DNA of 64,000 bases from Hoeflea sp. 108 (GCF_000372965.1 NZ_KB890024.1:4490304-4554303), one strand, 5' to 3'; positions 19,709-27,992 are shown, counted from the stretch's first letter. Notes: generated by a model from the sequence alone, not told the origin. Made by a program: numbers and translations.

Positions 19709-20509
19709 TCAGCGCGGCGTAACCGGCTTCTTCAGCGTCTTCAGCAGGGCCTTCTGGATCAGCTCGTTGCCGGCGACGATCGAGCCGCCCTCAAGCATGT
19801 CCTGGCCGCCCTTGCCATCGGACACGTACCCACCGGCTTCGCGGACCAGTAGCATGCCGGCAGCGACGTCCCAGGGCGATAGCCCCGTTTCCCAAAAACC
19901 GTCCATGCGGCCGGCGGCCACATAGGCCAGGTCGAGTGCAGCCGAGCCAAGACGTCGGACACCGGCGACCTCGGCCATGACGTTGCGCAGTTCGAGCAGG
20001 AAATTGCCGTGGTGGCCACGGCCGAGATGCGGCACGCCGCAACCGATGACGGCATCCACAAGCTTGGTGCGGCCCGACACACGCAGGCGGCGGTCGTTGA
20101 GGAAGGCGCCGCCACCGCGCTCGGCGGTGTAGAGCTCGTCCATCGCCGGATTATAGACAACGGCTGCGACGATCTGGCCCTGACGCTCGAGCGCGATCGA
20201 GATCGAGAACACCGGAATGCCATGCAGGAAGTTGGTGGTGCCGTCGAGCGGATCGACGATCCAGCGATGCTGGTCGTCCTCGCCGGCGACGACACCACGC
20301 TCTTCCATCAGGAAGCCGTAGCCGACGCGTGCCTTCGACAGCTCCGCAAACAGGATGTCTTCAGCCTTGCGGTCGGCCTGGCTGACATAGTCGCCCGGGC
20401 CCTTCAGCGAGACCTGCAGGTTCTGCACCTCGCCGAAGTCGCGCGCCAGCGAACGGCCGGCTTTCATGGCGGCCTGCACCATAACATTTAGGATCGCTGA
20501 ACGCGCCAT
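19709..20509 (-). CDS. Inositol monophosphatase family protein (SuhB-like)
   Basis: A 266-residue Mg2+/Li+-sensitive phosphatase fold. The metal ligands are present: E69/E70 in LMEERG, D86 and D89 in WIVDPLDGTTNF, and the late aspartate in SPWDVAAGMLLVREAGG. It hydrolyses inositol-1-phosphate or related sugar phosphates; exact specificity cannot be read. It lies 26 bp downstream of efp in the same direction, so co-transcription is likely. Confidence 0.92.
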   Translation of the reverse strand: MARSAILNVMVQAAMKAGRSLARDFGEVQNLQVSLKGPGDYVSQADRKAEDILFAELSKARVGYGFLMEERGVVAGEDDQHRWIVDPLDGTTNFLHGIPVFSISIALERQGQIVAAVVYNPAMDELYTAERGGGAFLNDRRLRVSGRTKLVDAVIGCGVPHLGRGHHGNFLLELRNVMAEVAGVRRLGSAALDLAYVAAGRMDGFWETGLSPWDVAAGMLLVREAGGYVSDGKGGQDMLEGGSIVAGNELIQKALLKTLKKPVTPR

Positions 20510-20535
20510 TTTCTACAACCTCAGCAGTGTCGAAA

Positions 20536-21102
20536 TCAGTCCGCGCGGCGGACGTAAGTGATTTCGTTGGTGTCGACGATGATGCGCTCGCCCGAAGAGA
20601 TGAACGGCGGAACCAGGACGCGAACGCCGTTTTCGAGCACGGCCGGCTTGTAGGACGACGCAGCCGTCTGACCCTTCACGACCGGGTCGGCTTCGGTGAT
20701 CGTCAGCGTCACCTGGTCGGGCAGTGCGATGCCGATCGGGCGCTCGTCATAGAGCTCGACCGTGACCATCATGCCGTCCTGCAGAAACGCGGCGCGGTCG
20801 CCGACGAAATCCTTGAGCAGTTCAAGCTGTTCGTAGCTGGCGGTGTCCATGAACACCAGGGCGTCGCCCTGCTCGTAAAGGAACGAGAAGTCTTTCTGCT
20901 CGAGGCGGACCTTTTCGACCGTCTCTGCCGAACGGAAGCGCTCGTTGAGCTTGGTGCCGTTGATGAGGTTCTTCAGCTCGACCTGATTGTAGGCGCCGCC
21001 CTTGCCGGGCTTGACGTGATTGGTCCTTACCGCCACCCAAAGGCCGCCATCGTGCTCGATGACGTTACCGGGACGGATTTCGTTGCCATTGATCTTGGCC
21101 AT
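20536..21102 (-). CDS. efp: Elongation factor P
   Basis: 188 residues, the standard length. All three beta-barrel domains are present: KOW-like N-terminus, central OB domain and C-terminal OB domain with SYKPAVLENGVRVLVPPFI. K34 in HVKPGKGGA is the residue beta-lysylated by EpmA/EpmB in bacteria with this loop type. EF-P frees ribosomes stalled at proline runs, which is fitting here since TolA and the protein at 56257 are proline rich. Confidence 0.97.
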   Translation of the reverse strand: MAKINGNEIRPGNVIEHDGGLWVAVRTNHVKPGKGGAYNQVELKNLINGTKLNERFRSAETVEKVRLEQKDFSFLYEQGDALVFMDTASYEQLELLKDFVGDRAAFLQDGMMVTVELYDERPIGIALPDQVTLTITEADPVVKGQTAASSYKPAVLENGVRVLVPPFISSGERIIVDTNEITYVRRAD

Positions 21103-21163
21103 GTTTTGGTTCCGGAAGAGAGGTTTGCGCCAGAAGGGGCGCCATCGGGGCCCCCAAGACCAT

Positions 21164-21181
21164 AAAATGCCTTTTTAGGCA
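21164..21181 (-). terminator. Small hairpin with T-run after the Sel1-repeat gene
   Basis: On the minus strand TGCCT-AAAA-AGGCA is followed by TTTTA, 26 nt after the Sel1 gene stop and before efp. It is short but correctly placed. Confidence 0.45.
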
Positions 21182-21206
21182 AGAGAAGTCGCGATTTTCA
21201 CCTGCC

Positions 21207-22334
21207 TCAGCGGATGCGATTGGCGCGCTCCAGCGCCTGTTTCATCTCGTCGTCGGTAAGGCCGCGCAGGAAATCGTCCATTTCGGGATCGGTGAGCCCG
21301 GCACGACGCGCAGCGATGTACCAGGCTGCGGCCTGGATCGAATCCGGATCTATACCGATGCCGCCCATATAGAACTTGGCGAGTCGGTTGCGGGCGGCGA
21401 CATTGCCGCCGTCTGCGGCAAGCTTCATCCAGCCGAAGGCCGATTTGAGGTCGCGGTCGCCGCCGCGTCCGTCCAGCATCCACAGCGAAAGGTCGAACTG
21501 GGCGGTGTCGTAATTCTGCCGCGCTGCCTGGACAAGCAGCAGCCGCGCCTTGTGGTCGTCGCGTAGCCGGCCGCCGACACCGTTGGCATAGACCTGTGCC
21601 ATCGCATATTGCGCATCGGCCAGTCCGGTCTCCGCCGCCCTTTCATAATAGGGAACGGCCCTTTCGAGGCCGCGCGAACCCGGCTCGCGCTGGACAATCA
21701 ATTGCGCGTAGTTGAACTGGGCCAGCCTGTTGCCGGCCTCTGCTGCGGACTGCATCAGCGCATTGGCCGCCTTCTCGTCGCGGGCAACGTATTTTCCGTC
21801 GAGCAGCAGCAGCGCATACTGGAACTGTGCTTCGGGCACGCCCTGCTCCGCCGCCCGCTCGTACCATTTGGCGGATTCGGCGTCATTGCGGGCAACGCCC
21901 AGGCCACGCGACAGGATCTCGGCAATCAGTGTCTGGGCGGCGGCATCGCCAGCCTCGGCGCGGGGCAACGCCAGATTGTAGGCGGTCTTGTAGAGGCCGC
22001 GCTGGAAAGCGCCATATGCTTCGTCCGACGGCTTACCGCCAAAACGGTTGGGGTCGATGCCATCGGTCGGCTTCGCAGCCGGGCTGGCACCGAGATCGGG
22101 CGACGACGGGGACGTGCCAGGCGCCATGACAGGTGCCACCGTCGGCAGCACTGGCGCTGGGGTCATATCGGACGAAGGCCCAAAGCGGCTGGGATCGATC
22201 GTGTGGCCCGACTTGCCGAGTGCCGGCACGGCACCAGCGTCACCGCTCGCTGCCGGCGCGCTTTCGACAGCAAGCGCAGGCCCAAGGCCCGAGCCCAACC
22301 ACAACAGTCCGGCGATCAGGCGCGACCAATGCAT
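21207..22334 (-). CDS. Secreted Sel1-repeat (TPR-like) protein
   Basis: A 375-residue protein from the ATG at 22334. The signal peptide (MHWSRLIAGLLWLGSGLGPA, then LA) is followed by a linker containing two DPSRFG/DPNRFG repeats. At least five Sel1-type repeats follow (for example AESAKWYERAAEQGVPEAQF and AVPYYERAAETGLADAQYAM). Sel1 solenoids are protein-binding scaffolds; in rhizobia some tune exopolysaccharide signalling, but no partner is visible here. It starts 2 nt after the ThiE-like gene stop, so the two are coupled. Confidence 0.87.
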   Translation of the reverse strand: MHWSRLIAGLLWLGSGLGPALAVESAPAASGDAGAVPALGKSGHTIDPSRFGPSSDMTPAPVLPTVAPVMAPGTSPSSPDLGASPAAKPTDGIDPNRFGGKPSDEAYGAFQRGLYKTAYNLALPRAEAGDAAAQTLIAEILSRGLGVARNDAESAKWYERAAEQGVPEAQFQYALLLLDGKYVARDEKAANALMQSAAEAGNRLAQFNYAQLIVQREPGSRGLERAVPYYERAAETGLADAQYAMAQVYANGVGGRLRDDHKARLLLVQAARQNYDTAQFDLSLWMLDGRGGDRDLKSAFGWMKLAADGGNVAARNRLAKFYMGGIGIDPDSIQAAAWYIAARRAGLTDPEMDDFLRGLTDDEMKQALERANRIR

Positions 22335-22336
22335 GA

Positions 22337-22984
22337 TTAATCCTCGAAACGGGGAGCTTTCTCGTCGAGCAGCGCGTTGGCGCGGGCGACCGCCTCGCGC
22401 GGATCGACGCCCTCGCCGAACACCGCAGCCTGCATGGCGACGAATTCGACGCCGGTCGCAGCCACTTCCTCGACCGAGGCGATGTCGGAACCGGCCATGA
22501 CGATGCAGGGGATCTCGATCATCTCGGACCACCATTCGCCAAGCGAAAGGTTGCGCGGATGTGGCTCCGGCTTGGTGTCGTAACCGAAGCGGCCGAAGAA
22601 GATGTAGTCGGGCCGCTCCTCGCCGAGTTCGAGCGCGTCGTCACGTGTCTTGGCGCCGCCGGTGCCGACCATCATGCGGTCCTGGTAGTGCTCGACGGCT
22701 TCGGCAAGCTCGGCCTTCTTGCCTTCGACATGGATGCCGTCGGCATGAATGCGACCGGCAACGCGCGTGTCGCCAGAGATCACCACGGCCACGCCGGCTT
22801 CATGCGCCTTGGCGGCGACCTTTTCGGCAAACGCCTGGAACGACGCCGCGTCAACGCCCTCGCCCGGCAGGATGAGCGAAGCGACGTCGCCGCCAGCGAG
22901 GGCTGCTTCGACACGCTCGACCTCGATGGAAGGCGGTGCGATCAGCACGATGCGGCAGCGATTGGGCGGCGTGTTTGCGGTCAT
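22337..22984 (-). CDS. ThiE/TenI-family protein (thiamine phosphate synthase-like)
   Basis: A 215-residue TIM-barrel-like protein. GRIHADGIHVEG and the phosphate-binding-like end (IVMAGSDIASVEEVAATGVEFVAM) fit ThiE/TenI. The pyrophosphate/Mg segment reads VVISGDTRVAGR where ThiE has an IND-R motif, and the TPTK-type loop is not obvious. It is therefore a divergent member whose synthase activity is doubtful. It is coupled to the Sel1-repeat gene and lies far from the thiamine genes at 60-64 kb. Confidence 0.72.
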   Translation of the reverse strand: MTANTPPNRCRIVLIAPPSIEVERVEAALAGGDVASLILPGEGVDAASFQAFAEKVAAKAHEAGVAVVISGDTRVAGRIHADGIHVEGKKAELAEAVEHYQDRMMVGTGGAKTRDDALELGEERPDYIFFGRFGYDTKPEPHPRNLSLGEWWSEMIEIPCIVMAGSDIASVEEVAATGVEFVAMQAAVFGEGVDPREAVARANALLDEKAPRFED

Positions 22985-23156
22985 CTTTTCGATCCGGGTG
23001 CTTGTCGCCTATGCAAGGCGATCATGTTTGCATTGGGGCATAGAGCAAAGTGCCGCCGTTGAACAGGACGGGCTGCCAGACGCAAGCATATGAAAACACT
23101 GGCACGGCACTCGCCAAGCCGCCGCGATCCGGCTATCCCTGACCAAAAGGCTCTCC

Positions 23157-23927
23157 ATGACGGCTCTGCTTCTCGACCCGTGGTTTTATGCGGCGGCTGT
23201 TCCGGCGGTGATTCTCGTCGGCCTGTCCAAGGGCGGCTTCGGCGGTGCCGTCGGCTTCGTCGGCGTACCGCTGATGGCGCTGGTGATCTCGCCGGTTCAG
23301 GCCGCAGCGATCCTGCTGCCGATCCTGATCCTCATGGACGTCGTTTCCTTGTGGACCTGGCGCGGCGTCTACGACCGCTCGATCCTCTGGCAGATGCTGC
23401 CGGGCTCGATCCTGGGCATAGGCATCGGCTGGCTGCTTGCCTCGGTGGTGACGGCCGATATGGTGCGCTTCATCGTCGGCGCCATCGCCATCATCTTCGT
23501 GGCTCGCTGGCTCTACACCAGCCTTCGCCACGGCAGCGGCCACAAGTCGGAACAGAGCAAAGCTGCTGCCGCCGTCTGGGGTTCGATCGCCGGCTTCACA
23601 AGTTTCGTCGCCCATGTCGGCGGCCCACCTTTCCAGGTCTACACCTTGCCGCTGCGGCTCGACCCCAAGGTGCTGACCGGCACGAGCGTCATCTTCTTTG
23701 CCGTTACCAACGCCATCAAGCTGATCCCCTACTTCGCGCTTGGCCAGTTCGACGCCGCTAACCTGACGGCGTCGCTTGTGCTGGTGCCGATCGCGCCGCT
23801 GGCCACCCTTGCCGGCGCCTGGCTGGTGCGGCGGATGCGGCCGGAGATTTTCTACCCCTTCACCTATGCCACCGTGGCGCTGGTGGCAGCCAAGCTGCTT
23901 TACGACGGCTTACGCGACTTTATGTGA
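23157..23927 (+). CDS. TauE/SafE family anion exporter
   Basis: A 256-residue inner-membrane protein with about eight helices. The glycine-rich N-terminal SKGGFGGAVGFVGVPLMAL and the repeat-related SIAGFTSFVAHVGGPPFQVY are hallmarks of TauE/SafE transporters, which move sulfite, sulfoacetate or other small organic anions. No sulfonate-degradation genes are adjacent, so the substrate is open. An AAAGG lies 8-9 nt before the ATG. Confidence 0.88.
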   Translation: MTALLLDPWFYAAAVPAVILVGLSKGGFGGAVGFVGVPLMALVISPVQAAAILLPILILMDVVSLWTWRGVYDRSILWQMLPGSILGIGIGWLLASVVTADMVRFIVGAIAIIFVARWLYTSLRHGSGHKSEQSKAAAAVWGSIAGFTSFVAHVGGPPFQVYTLPLRLDPKVLTGTSVIFFAVTNAIKLIPYFALGQFDAANLTASLVLVPIAPLATLAGAWLVRRMRPEIFYPFTYATVALVAAKLLYDGLRDFM

Positions 23928-23980
23928 GATGACCGCATGAAGGCGGTGGACTAGGCTCGGCGCCACAAGGGAGAAACGCC

Positions 23981-25615
23981 ATGGGCAAATACGAGGAACA
24001 CCTCGACAAGACCCCCGCCAATCACCAACCGCTGACGCCGCTCACCTTCCTCGAACGCGCCGCCAGGACCTTTCCCGGTCACGTCGCTGTCATCCATGGC
24101 AGCCAGCGCCTGACCTACCGCGATTTCTGGCGCCGCTCGCTGAAGCTGGCGTCTGCGCTCGCCTCCAAAGGCATCGGCAAGGGCGACACAGTGACGGTGA
24201 TGCTGTCCAACACACCGCCGATGCTGGAAGCCCATTTCGGCGTGCCGATGACCAAGGCGGTGCTGCACTCCCTCAACACCCGCCTCGACGCGGCAATCAT
24301 TGCCTTCCAGCTCGACCACGCCGAGACCAGGCTCTTGATCGTCGACCGGGAGTTCTCAGGCGTGGTCAAGGAGGCGCTGGCACTGGCCACGGTGAAGCCG
24401 TTCGTCATCGACTATGACGATCCCTGTTATCCCGAAGATGCCCCTTATCCGAAGGGCGAACGCATCGGCAGCGTCGACTACGAGACTTTCGTCGCTTCCG
24501 GCGACGAGACCTATGCCTGGTCGATGCCGGACGACGAGTGGGATGCGATCTCGCTGAACTACACCTCAGGCACCACTGGCAACCCGAAGGGCGTGGTCTA
24601 CCATCATCGCGGTTCAGCACTGATGGCCTACACCAACACCATCCATGCCAGCATGGGCAAGCACGCGATCTACCTGTGGACGCTGCCGATGTTCCATTGC
24701 AACGGCTGGTGCTTTCCCTGGACGCTTGCCGTGCAGGCAGGCACCCATGTCTGCCTGCGCTGGGTGCGCCCCAGACAAATGTACGAAGCAATCGCCGACC
24801 ATGGCGTCACCCATCTCTGCGGCGCGCCTGTCGTGATGTCGCTGCTGATCAACGCGAAGGACGAGGACAAGCGCACCTTTCCGCAGATGGTGACCTTCAA
24901 CACCGCCGCGGCGCCACCACCCGAGGCGGTGCTGTCGGGTATGGCTGATGCCGGCTTCGCCGTCACCCATCTCTACGGCCTGACCGAGACCTATGGCCCG
25001 GCCGTCGTCAACGAATGGCATGACGAATGGGACGGTCTCGACAAGGGCGCACGTACCGCAAAGAAAGCGCGGCAGGGCGTGCGCTATGCCGCGCTCGAAG
25101 GGCTGACGGTCCTGAACCCCGAGACCATGGAAACGACACCGGCCGACGGCGAGACCATCGGCGAGATCATGTTCCGCGGCAACATCGTCATGAAAGGGTA
25201 TCTCAAGAACAAGGCTGCCACGGACGAGGCCTTCGCCGGTGGCTGGTTCCATTCCGGCGACCTCGGCGTGATGCATCCCGACGGCTACATCCAGATCAAG
25301 GACCGCTCCAAGGACATCATCATTTCTGGCGGCGAAAACATCTCGTCCATCGAAGTCGAGGATGCGCTCTACAAGCACCCAGCGGTCGCCTCTTGCGGCG
25401 TGGTCGCGCGTGCCGACGACAAATGGGGCGAGGTGCCGGTGGCCTATGTCGAGCTGAAGCCAGGCAAGGCAGCGACGGAGGCCGAAATCATCGAGCACTG
25501 CCGCACCCTGCTAGCCCGCTTCAAGGTGCCGAAGGCAGTGATCTTCGCCGAGATCCCAAAGACCTCGACGGGCAAGATCCAGAAATTCCGCCTGCGCGAC
25601 ATGTCAATGAGGTGA
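23981..25615 (+). CDS. Acyl-CoA synthetase (AMP-forming)
   Basis: A 544-residue ANL-superfamily ligase. The ATP loop YTSGTTGNPKG lies near residue 194. YGLTETYGP (A5), the hinge region SGDLGVMHPDGYIQIKDRSK (A8) and the catalytic lysine in TSTGKIQKF near 530 follow. It activates a carboxylate to acyl-AMP and then the CoA thioester. The protein resembles the short/medium-chain acyl-CoA synthetase group often annotated from rhizobia; the chain length is not determined. It follows the TauE-type gene by 53 bp and may share its transcript. Confidence 0.92.
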   Translation: MGKYEEHLDKTPANHQPLTPLTFLERAARTFPGHVAVIHGSQRLTYRDFWRRSLKLASALASKGIGKGDTVTVMLSNTPPMLEAHFGVPMTKAVLHSLNTRLDAAIIAFQLDHAETRLLIVDREFSGVVKEALALATVKPFVIDYDDPCYPEDAPYPKGERIGSVDYETFVASGDETYAWSMPDDEWDAISLNYTSGTTGNPKGVVYHHRGSALMAYTNTIHASMGKHAIYLWTLPMFHCNGWCFPWTLAVQAGTHVCLRWVRPRQMYEAIADHGVTHLCGAPVVMSLLINAKDEDKRTFPQMVTFNTAAAPPPEAVLSGMADAGFAVTHLYGLTETYGPAVVNEWHDEWDGLDKGARTAKKARQGVRYAALEGLTVLNPETMETTPADGETIGEIMFRGNIVMKGYLKNKAATDEAFAGGWFHSGDLGVMHPDGYIQIKDRSKDIIISGGENISSIEVEDALYKHPAVASCGVVARADDKWGEVPVAYVELKPGKAATEAEIIEHCRTLLARFKVPKAVIFAEIPKTSTGKIQKFRLRDMSMR

Positions 25616-25622
25616 GGCAACA

Positions 25623-25650
25623 GCGGCGCCCGGAAGGCGCCGCCTTTCGT
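25623..25650. terminator. Hairpin between convergent genes
   Basis: GCGGCGCC-CGGAA-GGCGCCGC is an 8-bp perfect stem followed by CTTTCG. It sits between the convergent stops of the acyl-CoA synthetase and the DUF2269 gene. Confidence 0.5.
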
Positions 25651-25651
25651 G

Positions 25652-26203
25652 TCAGGCAGCGGTAGCAGGCGCCGGACGCAACCCGTCGAACGCGGCCCAA
25701 AGGCCGAGGCCGAAGACCGTGGCCATGGTGGCCAGGACCGGCACATCGGAGTGCGTCGGCTTGAGCACCATGTCGGCGACGATGACGAGCATCACCGCAT
25801 AATCGAACCGCGCCACCTTGAGGATGCGCCCGCCCTGCTCGAGTACCGCTGGCGTGACGCCGTCGCGAGCGATCAGCGCGGACATGCGGTCGGCGGTCGG
25901 TTTGAACACCAACGTGCCGATCAGGAAAGTTGCCGCATAGCCGGCAAGTCCGATGATGATCCAGAGATCGCGGAAGCCGACCCAGAACCAGCACATCGCG
26001 AGCCCGAGCAGCAGCGTGACCAGCGAGGACGGCATGAACAGCCGGTTGCCGAGCTCTCCAACCGAACGCATCACCTGCAGCATGCCTTCGGTGTCGCCGG
26101 CACGATCGGCCCGCACGGCCAGAAGCATGAGCGCAAACCCGCCGCCGACCCAGAGCACGGCCGCCACGACATGCATGAACTTGACCACTGAATAGAAGTC
26201 CAT
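25652..26203 (-). CDS. DUF2269-like integral membrane protein
   Basis: 183 residues with four or five hydrophobic helices. The N-terminal FMHVVAAVLWVGGGFALML carries a histidine in the first span, as in DUF2269/CopD-like membrane proteins that may hold heme or copper. The function is unknown. It is convergent with the acyl-CoA synthetase gene. Confidence 0.75.
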   Translation of the reverse strand: MDFYSVVKFMHVVAAVLWVGGGFALMLLAVRADRAGDTEGMLQVMRSVGELGNRLFMPSSLVTLLLGLAMCWFWVGFRDLWIIIGLAGYAATFLIGTLVFKPTADRMSALIARDGVTPAVLEQGGRILKVARFDYAVMLVIVADMVLKPTHSDVPVLATMATVFGLGLWAAFDGLRPAPATAA

Positions 26204-26677
26204 CTTTCCGAACCTTCCGTCACATCACCTGCCAAAGCGCCCGGCGCTTCAGGCATCGCTAATTTTCGGCGGCGGCAAATAGCATTCGCAGTGTTTCGAC
26301 GATGTGTCGGGCAATGCAGGCCTTGTTTCCGCAAGCGGCATTTGCCGCGGCAGCAATGACATCGAAACGCGACGACAGGCGACGACCCGGCCAGCTCGCG
26401 CCCAAGCTGGCTCCAGAAAGGAGCCGGAGCCCGGACGTTCCTGTGAACCCCAAACAGTTGGCAGGACGCTCGACTGTAACGGGGCGCGCCATCCGACATC
26501 CATGCCGACGGCGAAACCTCCTCGTGGCGAGCCAATGTAACTGCCGGACGCATGCCAGGAACCCGCGCGACATGCGACGGAAACAGACAAGGCGCAAATG
26601 CCCGGCATCGGCCGCTTCCCGCGGTCTGCCAGTCAACACCCATTCCCTGCGGGGGGAAAAGGCATCAGGAGAGAACT
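26204..26677. other. 474-bp intergenic region, no gene found
   Basis: This region lies between two divergent membrane-protein genes and must hold both promoters. A GGCTCC-AGAAA-GGAGCC hairpin lies at 26409-26425. The open frames that cross it have no recognisable product and no ribosome-binding site. Confidence 0.45.
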
Positions 26678-27067
26678 ATGCAAGGGGTCGCACGGAATTT
26701 CTTCACGCTCGCAATCGTCTACGCCATCGCCGGCATGGCGCTTGGCCTGCACATGTCGATCAGCCAGGACCACAGCCAGATGCCTGTTCATGCCCACACG
26801 ATGGTGGCGGGCTGGCTGATGTCGTCGGTGTTCGCCTTCTTCTATCACCTGTTCCCGGCCGCCCGCGAAAAGACGCTGGCAAGGATCCATTTCTGGCTCA
26901 CCGCCATAAGCGGCATCGGCCTGCTGGTGGGCCTGTTCTTCCTGCTCGGCGGTAACGCGGCGATCGAGCCTGTGGTGGCGATTTCGTCGATGGCCTTCTA
27001 TGCGGCGATGTTCCTGTTCGTCTTCATTGCCCTACCGACCGTGTGGAAACAGCAGCCGGCAAACTGA
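26678..27067 (+). CDS. Four-helix membrane protein related to heme-copper oxidase subunit I-like proteins
   Basis: 129 residues in four predicted helices. The second span has PVHAHTMVAGWLMSSV, then FAFFYHLFP. This histidine pattern resembles the HAH-x-GW and YH-x-P signature of small proteins similar to subunit I of heme-copper (cbb3-type) oxidases. Heme binding is thus possible, but the length is far too small for a catalytic subunit. I chose the ATG at 26678 because AGGAGAG lies 5-6 nt upstream. A perfect 8-bp hairpin (27082-27100) follows the stop. Confidence 0.65.
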   Translation: MQGVARNFFTLAIVYAIAGMALGLHMSISQDHSQMPVHAHTMVAGWLMSSVFAFFYHLFPAAREKTLARIHFWLTAISGIGLLVGLFFLLGGNAAIEPVVAISSMAFYAAMFLFVFIALPTVWKQQPAN

Positions 27068-27123
27068 AGCCCCAAGAGGTGCTGTGCCGCGACGGCACAG
27101 TTCAGGACAAATGGGCGTCGTCC

Positions 27124-27138
27124 TTAAGGCTCCATTAA
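27124..27138 (+). promoter_or_regulatory. CtrA-type box before the candidate sRNA
   Basis: TTAA-GGCTCCA-TTAA matches the TTAA-N7-TTAA core of CtrA sites exactly. It is centred about 32 bp before the expected transcript start, where CtrA boxes usually lie in activated promoters. A -10-like TTTAAT is at 27151-27156. Confidence 0.6.
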
Positions 27139-27161
27139 GCATTCCAGATGTTTAATGTGGG

Positions 27162-27265
27162 TATCCAGTGATCTGGATTCTTACCGAGTGGTTGGAGCCA
27201 CTTTGTTTGACGCCTCCCTGTTAAACTCCTGAGAGCCGCGCACTTTTCCGCGGCTCTTTTTTTTT
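27162..27265 (+). ncRNA. Candidate trans-acting small RNA (about 104 nt) with own terminator
   Basis: The stretch has no coding potential but a clear RNA layout. Hairpin 1 is ATCCAG-TGAT-CTGGAT (27163-27178) and hairpin 2 is AGGTG-free AGTGG-TTGGAG-CCACT (27187-27202). A single-stranded segment with CCTCCC (27213-27218) and ACTCCT (27225-27230) follows; both are complementary to Shine-Dalgarno sequences. It ends with a strong intrinsic terminator (AGAGCCGCG stem, 27232-27257, then eight T). The upstream -10-like element and CtrA box suggest its own promoter. Rhizobial sRNAs with anti-SD loops (AbcR, NfeR1, EcpR1 types) have this general architecture; I cannot assign it to one. The alternative is a long 3' UTR of the preceding gene. 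Confidence 0.65.
27232..27265 (+). terminator. Strong intrinsic terminator
   Basis: A perfect 9-bp stem AGAGCCGCG / CGCGGCTCT with an 8-nt loop is followed by an uninterrupted T-run at 27258-27265. It ends the candidate sRNA. Confidence 0.92.
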
Positions 27266-27314
27266 CGTGCGTCGAAGCGGGAAACGCCGTCCAAAAGCGG
27301 CCCGATGCGACGCG

Positions 27315-27329
27315 TTAACCCTTTGTTAA
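27315..27329 (+). promoter_or_regulatory. CtrA-type box upstream of rcdA
   Basis: TTAA-CCCTTTG-TTAA is an exact TTAA-N7-TTAA site 124 bp before the rcdA start. In Caulobacter rcdA is itself a CtrA target, so the site has a plausible function here. Confidence 0.62.
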
Positions 27330-27452
27330 ACATGCGCTTGCGTTCAGCTGACTGGAAGCGCATTTTCGAAGGGCTTAGCGTAATAGGAGTTGGCAAGCGC
27401 AGAATCCGTCGCAAAAGACGGGCACGACGCAAGCCAGGGAAGCAGGAAACTG

Positions 27453-27992
27453 ATGATGAACGAGCCTTCGAGGGAAAGCGCGAACACGGTCAAGCTCGCC
27501 GAGAGGCGGGTGTTTTCGCCATCCTTCAAGCCTCTCTACAACGAGGGCATGGGGCTCGTGGAACAGGCTGCGGAGTATCTCGACGGCGCCGGCCGCGCCG
27601 AGGCCAAGAAGCTGTCGCGGCTCGCCGCCACGCTCTATGCCGCCGAATCGATGCGCCTCACCACCCGCCTGATGCAGATCGCCTCTTGGCTCCTGCTCCA
27701 GCGCGCCGCCAATTCCGGCGAGATGACCCGCGATCAGGTCGCCTCCGAAAAGGCCAAGGTCCGGCTCGACACCGCCTCGGCGCATGACGACGCCGCCGGC
27801 TGGAACGAACTGCCTGGAGATTTCGTCGATCTCGTCCGCCGCTCGCTACGCCTGCAGGCGCTGGTCCGCCGCATGGACGAGGAGATCTACGGCAACGGCG
27901 CCACGGTGCTGCCGATGCAGGCCATGCGCCGCAGCAGCAATCCGGTGTCCGACCAGATCAGCCTGCTAAACACCGCCTTCGCGCGCAACTAA
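27453..27992 (+). CDS. rcdA: DUF1465 family protein, RcdA (regulator of CtrA degradation) homologue
   Basis: A 179-residue, mostly helical protein matching DUF1465, the family of Caulobacter RcdA. RcdA is an adaptor that with CpdR and PopA brings CtrA and other substrates to the ClpXP protease at the cell pole. Conserved stretches include PLYNEGMGLVEQAAEYLDG, the central RLTTRLMQIASWLL and the C-terminal SLRLQALVRRMDEEIYG. The ATGATG at 27453 has AGGA a few bases upstream; an upstream in-frame ATG at 27390 lacks one. A CtrA box at 27315 suggests feedback from its own target. Confidence 0.85.
   Translation: MMNEPSRESANTVKLAERRVFSPSFKPLYNEGMGLVEQAAEYLDGAGRAEAKKLSRLAATLYAAESMRLTTRLMQIASWLLLQRAANSGEMTRDQVASEKAKVRLDTASAHDDAAGWNELPGDFVDLVRRSLRLQALVRRMDEEIYGNGATVLPMQAMRRSSNPVSDQISLLNTAFARN

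Noticed and set aside
19709..20535. suhB-type (mmgR) sRNA next to the inositol-phosphatase gene
   Set aside because: The flanking gaps are only 26 and about 70 bp and contain no matching hairpin and terminator.
26249..26643. Minus-strand open frames in the 26.2-26.7 kb gap
   Set aside because: Their translations are not protein-like and overlap the two divergent promoter regions.
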